This document shows positions 59,465 to 64,000 of a stretch of DNA of 64,000 bases, piece after piece (positions within the stretch are counted from its first letter, which is position 1; each line of letters starts with the position of its first letter). A program made the translations under genes and the position numbers. Below the pieces are notes generated by a model. That model saw nothing but the letters and a program-made list of their open reading frames with translations. It was not told the origin of the DNA and ran no database searches. The stretch is from Bosea vestrisii (GTDB lineage Bacteria; Pseudomonadota; Alphaproteobacteria; Rhizobiales; Beijerinckiaceae): assembly GCF_030144325.1 (NCBI RefSeq), contig NZ_CP126308.1, positions 1-64,000 on the forward strand, in the 5' to 3' direction.

Positions 59465-60439
59465 TCAGTTCGTCTTCGTCGCCATGGCCGCAGCCTCATC
59501 CCATTTCGGACAGGCGCGCCCCTCGAGCGGCGTGTCATAGGGCTGGTAATTTGCCTTGTCGATAACGGTCGGCTTCAGCACGACCTCCGTGACGATGGCC
59601 TCCTTGCGCAGCGCCCGGATGGCGACCATCGTGCCGATGCAGCCCTGCAGGAAACCGTTATAGTCGCCGGAAGCCAGCAGCTTGCCGGCCTTGATGGCGT
59701 CGATCGCCTCCGTGGTGCCGTTGATGCCGACGATCTGCGCCTTGCGGTTCGCCCCGTCCAGCGCCTCGATCGCGCCGATCGCCATCGCATCGTTCGCCGC
59801 CAGCACGCCGTCGATCTTCTGGTGCGACTGCATCAGGTTCTCCATGACCTGCAGCGCCTGGAGTCGCTGGTAGTTCGCCGGCTGGCTCGCCAGCAGCTTG
59901 ACCTCCTTGAACTCTTTGATCGCCTCGTTGAAGCCCCTCACCCGGTCGACATTGGTGAGCGAACCCTTCACGCCCTCGATGATGACGACATTGCCCTTGC
60001 CGCCCATCGCCTTCAGCATGTAGCGCGCCGTCTCCAGGCCGAGGCTGTAGTCGTCGGCGCCGATGAAGGCGAGGAATTTGCCGCCTGCGCTGCGGTCGGT
60101 GACGTTGACGACCGGGATATTGGCGTCGTTGATTTTCTCGACACCGGGCACCATCGCCTTGTAGTCGACCGGCACGAACACGATCGCGTTGGGCTTTTTC
60201 ACCGCGACGTCTTCGATCTGGCTGAGTTGCTCGGGGATCGAATCCGGCTTGGTCGGGATGTAGTGGATGGTCTTGGCATTCAGCGCCTTGGCCGCAGCGT
60301 CGGCGCCGACACGGACCGTCTGGAAAAAGGGGTTGGTGTGGTTCTTGGTGAAGACGGCGATCGTCTCGCCGTCAGCGAGCGCCGCCGTCGCCAGCATGGC
60401 GGCGGGAAGCGAAAGCGCGAGTGTTTTCAGATAGGTCAT
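59465..60439 (-). CDS. Sugar ABC transporter periplasmic binding protein (ribose/xylose type I)
   Basis: A 324-residue type I periplasmic binding protein. The signal peptide is YLKTLALSLPAAMLATAALA; the mature part starts DGETIAVFTKNHTNPFFQTVRVGADAAAKAL, with later QIEDVAVKKPNAIVFVPVD, GADDYSLGLETARYML, IEGVKGSLTNVDRVRGF and ANDAMAIGAIEAL. It binds a sugar, polyol or related compound for the permeases and ATPase upstream in the same operon. The ATG at 60439 has GGAGGAA upstream. Confidence 0.9.
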   Translation of the reverse strand: MTYLKTLALSLPAAMLATAALADGETIAVFTKNHTNPFFQTVRVGADAAAKALNAKTIHYIPTKPDSIPEQLSQIEDVAVKKPNAIVFVPVDYKAMVPGVEKINDANIPVVNVTDRSAGGKFLAFIGADDYSLGLETARYMLKAMGGKGNVVIIEGVKGSLTNVDRVRGFNEAIKEFKEVKLLASQPANYQRLQALQVMENLMQSHQKIDGVLAANDAMAIGAIEALDGANRKAQIVGINGTTEAIDAIKAGKLLASGDYNGFLQGCIGTMVAIRALRKEAIVTEVVLKPTVIDKANYQPYDTPLEGRACPKWDEAAAMATKTN

Positions 60440-60495
60440 GATGTTCCTCCTTGGTTTTCTTGGTTTGGCTGGGTTTTCTTGGTTTGAATGCCCGG

Positions 60496-61470
60496 TCAGG
60501 TTCGGCGGCGGCCATACATGTCGAGCCAGACCGCGAGAACGACGATCACGCCGGTGACCAGCGGCTGCCAGTTCGCGTTCACCGCGAGCAGGTTCATGCC
60601 GTTGAGCACGAGCGTCAGGATCAGGGCACCAACGAAGGTGCCGAAGACGGTGCCGACGCCGCCGAAAAGCGAGGTTCCACCGATCAGCACGGCGGCGATC
60701 GCCGGCAGGGTCATGGCCTCGCCGATGTCGCCCTCGGCCGAATTGAGCCGGGCCAGGAAAACGATAGAGGCGATGCCGGCCATGGCGCCGGAGACGGTGT
60801 AGACGAGGATCAGGCGCGAATTGACCGGAATTCCAGAGAGCCGCGCCGCGACCGGGTTCGCGCCGATGGCATAGATCTGTTGGCCCCAGTTGGTGCGCTG
60901 CGCGAAGAACATGCCCACCGCGAGGAAGGTCACCATCAGGTAGACCGGGATCGGAACGCCCAGGAAATAGCCGCTGCCGATCTGCCGGAACCCCGGTGGG
61001 AAGCCGTGGATCGTCTCGCCGGCCATGTAGTAGTAGGTGACGCCGTGCAGCACCCAGAGCATGCCGTAAGTGGCGATGAAAGACGGGATCCTGAGCTTCG
61101 TCACCATCAGCCCGTTGAAGAAGCCGACAAGGCTGCCGACGCCGAGGCCGACGAGCACGCCGAGCGCCGGCGAGCCCGTCGCCTTGATCGCGGTCGCGGC
61201 AAGGCAGGCCGAAATGCCGATATTGGCACCGACCGACAGGTCGAGGCCGCCGGTCAGGATCACCAGGGTCAGCCCCGAGGCCAGGAAGAACAGGAGGCTC
61301 GCCTGCCGCAGCACGTTGAGCAGGTTGTTCATGTTCAGGAAGGATTCGGTCAGCAGGGCCAGCGCGACGCAGAGCAGGCCTGCCGCAAGCAACCGGTAGA
61401 GCACCTGCACGACATCCTGCGAGAGATGGATGCGGCTCGCAGGCGCCAGGATGTTGTCGCTCGTGCTCAT
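60496..61470 (-). CDS. Sugar ABC transporter permease (RbsC/XylH type), subunit 2
   Basis: A 324-residue permease with eight to ten membrane segments. Family marks are LASGLTLVILTGGLDLSVGANIG, LGVGSLVGFFNGLMVTKLRIPSFIATYGML, IYAIGANPVAARLSGIPV and AVLIGGTSLFGGVGTVFGTFVGALIL. The ATG at 61470 overlaps the stop of the first permease gene (ATGA). It forms a heterodimer with that protein. Confidence 0.9.
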   Translation of the reverse strand: MSTSDNILAPASRIHLSQDVVQVLYRLLAAGLLCVALALLTESFLNMNNLLNVLRQASLLFFLASGLTLVILTGGLDLSVGANIGISACLAATAIKATGSPALGVLVGLGVGSLVGFFNGLMVTKLRIPSFIATYGMLWVLHGVTYYYMAGETIHGFPPGFRQIGSGYFLGVPIPVYLMVTFLAVGMFFAQRTNWGQQIYAIGANPVAARLSGIPVNSRLILVYTVSGAMAGIASIVFLARLNSAEGDIGEAMTLPAIAAVLIGGTSLFGGVGTVFGTFVGALILTLVLNGMNLLAVNANWQPLVTGVIVVLAVWLDMYGRRRT

Positions 61471-62419
61471 GATTTCTGGCTCCGCAGGCCATCGATGAAG
61501 AGGGCGAAGATGACGAGGACGCCGATGCAGGCGACCTGCACTGAGGACGGCACCGCCAGCAGATTGAGGCCGTTGCGCATCACGCCGACAGTGACGACGC
61601 CCAGCAGCGTGCCAAAGATCCAGCCATTGCCACGCTCGAAGGAGGTGCCCCCAGCGCCACCGCCGCGATAGCGTCGAACTCCATGCCGATCGCCGCCGTC
61701 GGGTGGCCCGCATTCATGCGCGCCGTCATCAGCATCGCCGCAAAACCCGCCATGGCTCCGCCCAGCGCATAGACCGCGATGAGCATGCGCGGCCAGCGAA
61801 TGCCGGCGAGCGTCAGCGCGTCCCTGTTGCCGCCGAGCGCGAAGACATAGACGCCGAAGCGCGTGTGATAGAGCAGGCCGTGGAAGGCGAGGTAGGTCGC
61901 CGCGCCAATGAGGATCGGCAGCGGCAGCCCGAACGCCTCTCCCGAGTAGACCGCGCGGACATGGCGGGGAATGCCGACCACGCTCTGGCCGTCGCTGACG
62001 ATCAGCGCCAGCCCCTGGGCGACGCCGAGCGTGCCAAGCGTCGCGACGAAGGGCGGAATGCGCAGGAGCGCGACCAGCCAGCCGTTCAGCACGCCGAACG
62101 CGCCCCCGACCATCATGGCGGCGACGAGGCCTAGCAGCAGCGACTGGCTCGCCACCACGACCAGCGCGAAGACGATCGAGGCGACCGTCAGCACGGCGCC
62201 CATCGAGAGGTCGATGCCCTCGGTCATGATGATCAGCGTCATCGGCAGCGCCAGCAGCAGCAGGATCGTCGACTGCACGAGCACGTTGGAGAGGTTGGCC
62301 GTGCTGGCGAAGCGCGGGCTCGCGACGGAGAAGGCCACCAGCAGCACGACGAGAACGATGGCGACGCCCGGAATGCGCGCGAATTGCGTGCGGCCCGGGG
62401 CAAGGACCAGCTCAGCCAT
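61467..62419 (-). pseudogene. Sugar ABC transporter permease (RbsC type), subunit 1, frameshifted
   Basis: The frame from ATG 62419 carries most of the permease (PMTLIIMTEGIDLSMGAVLT, NGWLVALLRIPPFVATLGTLGVAQG, VFALGGNRDALTLAGI, GMEFDAIAAVALG). It slips at a C5 run (61648-61652, plus strand). The missing C-terminus (GTSFERGNGWIFGTLLGVVTVGVMRNGLNLLAVPSSVQ) continues in another frame and stops at 61467, overlapping the next start by the coupling ATGA. Adding one base gives a normal 317-residue protein. The intact overlap at the end argues that the gene is functional and the base missing by error, or very recently lost. Confidence 0.85.
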
Positions 62420-63956
62420 GATGCATCCCCATCTTCACGATGTTTTCTTCGGAGAGTTGCTGGCGCGCGAGTTCGCCGACGATGCGGCCCTCGCGCATGA
62501 CGTAGGCCCGGTCGCAGACATGGACGATCTCGGCCTGTTCGGAGGAGATCATCAGAACGGCGGCGCCCTGCGCGACGAGTTGGTCGATCAGCGCGAAGAT
62601 CTCGGATTTGGCGCCGACATCGATGCCGCGCGTCGGCTCGTCGAAGATGAAGAGCCGGGCCTCGGCCGCCAGCCATTTCCCGATCACGACCTTCTGCTGG
62701 TTGCCGCCCGAGAGCAGCCCGACGGTCTGGTTCGGCGAGGGCGTCGCGATGCGCAGGCGGGCGATCAGTTCCTCGGCGGAGCGCTTCGCGCGGCCCGGCT
62801 TGAACAGCCCGTTCGGAAAGAGCTTGTCGAGGCCGGCGATGGCCAGATTGTCGCTGACGCTGCGGATCAGCGCGAGGCCCTCGCTCTTGCGGCTTTCGGG
62901 GATCAGCGCGATGCCCTGCGCCGCAGCCATATCGGGACCGCCGGTCCTGAGCTGGCCGAAGACGCGGATCTCGCCCGCCGTGACCGGATCGGCCCCGAAG
63001 ATCGCGCGGGCGACTTCCGTGCGGCCCGAACCGACCAATCCGCACAGGCCCACGATCTCGCCGGCTCGGACGACCAGATCGATATCCCTGATCCCGTTGG
63101 CGGCCGACAAGCCGATCACTTCGAGCGCGATCTCGCCCGGCGTCTCGGCGAAATGGCGAGGATAGCTCATGTCGACGCTGCGGCCGACCATCATGCGCAC
63201 GAGTTCGTCCGGCGTGGTCTCGCCCGGCAGGGCCTGGCCGGCATTGCGCCCGTCGCGCAGCACGGTGATGCGGTCGCCCAGAGCGAAGACCTCGGCCATG
63301 CGATGCGAGATGTAGACGATCGCCACGCCCTGCGCCTGGAGCTGGCGCATCATGGCAAAGAGCCGCTCGGTCTCCCGGTCCGACAGCGCGGCCGTCGGCT
63401 CGTCCATCACCAGGATGCTTGCCTCCTGCGACAGGGCCTTGGCGATCTCGACCATCTGCTGCTGGGCGACTCCGAGGCTGTGGACGGGTGTCCTCGGATC
63501 GATGTCGAAGCCGATCCAGTCAAGAACGCGCCGAGCCTCGCGATAGGTGCGCTCGCGGTCGATGAAGCCCGGCACCCGCGCCTTGAACTCGCGCCCCAGG
63601 AAGATGTTCTGGGCGATGTCGAGATAGGGGACGAGCGAGAATTCCTGGAAGATGACGGCGATGCCGAGCTTGCGCGCATCGGCCGGCGAGGTGATCTCGA
63701 CCTTCTCGCCCTTGTGGAAATATTCGCCCGCATCGGCCCTGTAGGCGCCGCACAGAACCTTCATCAGCGAGGATTTGCCGGCGCCGTTCTCGCCCAGCAG
63801 CATATGGACCTCGCCCGGCCGCACCGCGAAGGAGACGTCGTCGAGCGCCTTCACGCCGGGAAATTGCTTTGAAATCCCCCGAAGTTCGAGCAGCGGCGCG
63901 GCTTCGACGGGAGCCGACGGAACGGGCCGAATTCTGGGCTCGATGGCGGCGTTCAT
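62412..63956 (-). CDS. Sugar ABC transporter ATP-binding protein (RbsA/XylG type, duplicated)
   Basis: A 514-residue ATPase with two cassettes. The first has Walker A GENGAGKSSLMKVLCG, signature-like LGVAQQQMVEIAKAL and Walker B ILVMDEPTAALSD. The second, degenerate as is usual for the family, has LCGLVGSGRTEVAR in place of Walker A, then LSGGNQQKVVIGKWL and LFIFDEPTRGIDVGAK. It powers the two permeases downstream, overlapping the first by eight bases. A proline-rich leader of about 20 residues precedes the core. Confidence 0.92.
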   Translation of the reverse strand: MNAAIEPRIRPVPSAPVEAAPLLELRGISKQFPGVKALDDVSFAVRPGEVHMLLGENGAGKSSLMKVLCGAYRADAGEYFHKGEKVEITSPADARKLGIAVIFQEFSLVPYLDIAQNIFLGREFKARVPGFIDRERTYREARRVLDWIGFDIDPRTPVHSLGVAQQQMVEIAKALSQEASILVMDEPTAALSDRETERLFAMMRQLQAQGVAIVYISHRMAEVFALGDRITVLRDGRNAGQALPGETTPDELVRMMVGRSVDMSYPRHFAETPGEIALEVIGLSAANGIRDIDLVVRAGEIVGLCGLVGSGRTEVARAIFGADPVTAGEIRVFGQLRTGGPDMAAAQGIALIPESRKSEGLALIRSVSDNLAIAGLDKLFPNGLFKPGRAKRSAEELIARLRIATPSPNQTVGLLSGGNQQKVVIGKWLAAEARLFIFDEPTRGIDVGAKSEIFALIDQLVAQGAAVLMISSEQAEIVHVCDRAYVMREGRIVGELARQQLSEENIVKMGMHHG

Positions 63957-64000
63957 CGGCGGCTCTCCCCGTCTCCGGCATGCTGCCGGAAGATCTTGCC
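63953..64000 (-). CDS. C-terminal end of an upstream gene (partial)
   Basis: The last 15 codons (KIFRQHAGDGESRR and stop) of a gene that enters from the right edge. Its stop overlaps the start of the sugar ATPase by the ATGA arrangement seen throughout this operon, which supports it as real. The product cannot be identified from this piece. Confidence 0.5.
   Translation of the reverse strand, partial: GKIFRQHAGDGESRR

Noticed and set aside
59465..61492. 675-codon frame ending in the sugar-binding protein
   Set aside because: The first half is the out-of-frame permease gene; the binding protein begins at its own signal peptide and RBS at 60439.
61971..63872. 633-codon plus-strand frame opposite the sugar ATPase
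   Set aside because: Antisense of a duplicated ATPase with both cassettes visible; composition is Asp/Arg/His-rich without motifs.
1..64000. tRNA genes, rRNA, CRISPR arrays, riboswitches, prophage or plasmid replication genes
   Set aside because: None was seen on reading both strands; short palindromes and repeats found have simpler explanations. A covariance-model scan would be needed to exclude small RNAs.

Overview
The window is GC-rich, densely packed DNA with short intergenic gaps and many ATGA stop/start overlaps. Family content fits an alphaproteobacterium, most likely of the order Hyphomicrobiales (Bosea-, Bradyrhizobium- or Rhizobium-like): a general amino-acid (Aap) transporter, several TRAP and branched-chain-type ABC transporters, aromatic catabolism genes, a fused LivH-LivM permease, and IS3 OrfA remnants of a type common in that order. 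The genus is a guess. No rRNA, tRNA, CRISPR array or phage genes were seen. Almost everything is accessory catabolism: transporter, catabolic enzymes and local regulator, repeated about six times.

Layout. (1) 1-9.8 kb: the start of a CoA-binding protein; a frameshifted LacI-family regulator divergent from an SDR dehydrogenase, with a perfect LacI-type operator on the promoter between them; an iron-type (AfuABC-like) ABC importer whose permease is broken by two frameshifts; a TIM-barrel isomerase and a KstD-like flavoprotein dehydrogenase. (2) 9.8-20.4 kb: an unusual minus-strand operon, MOSC protein, PDR-type 2Fe-2S reductase, PLP-dependent gamma-lyase-like enzyme, then AapJ-AapQ-AapM. It is divergent from an XRE-cupin regulator and a detached AapP. 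An HCCA-isomerase-like protein, a GST and a SnoaL-like protein follow. (3) 20.4-34 kb: a decayed GntR gene, aldehyde dehydrogenase, benzoylformate decarboxylase, a Vgb-like propeller, dienelactone hydrolase, a ketopantoate-reductase-like protein and a TRAP importer. On the other strand are flavin hydroxylase, maleylacetate reductase and hydroxyquinol 1,2-dioxygenase with a frameshifted MarR gene. Together these read as import and oxidation of an aryl-glyoxylate or hydroxybenzoate through hydroxyquinol to 3-oxoadipate.

(4) 34-38 kb is a scrapyard: TetR, HCCA-isomerase, IS3 (two) and IS630 remnants around an intact SDR and a cysteine-synthase-like gene. (5) 38.2-52.1 kb is the most interesting block. 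It holds an intradiol dioxygenase, an HpaH-like hydratase/decarboxylase and an HpaI-like aldolase; FolD and PurU; a GntR/FCD regulator; a Liv-type ABC importer with a PobA hydroxylase inside its operon; and a MetF-like reductase with a LigM/DesA-like tetrahydrofolate-dependent O-demethylase. All its control regions share the palindrome AATCGATT, so it looks like one regulon that imports methoxylated aromatics, moves the methyl group to tetrahydrofolate, recycles the C1 unit and opens the ring.

(6) 52.4-58 kb: MarR regulator, a second TRAP importer and an acetolactate-synthase-like ThDP enzyme. (7) 58.5-64 kb: an FMN reductase, a YciI-like protein and a ribose/xylose-type ABC importer, one of whose permeases is frameshifted.

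A caution applies throughout. At least seven genes carry single-base frameshifts, most in runs of five or six C/G (or beside such runs), and restoring one base always yields a family-length protein. Some or all may be sequencing errors rather than real pseudogenes.
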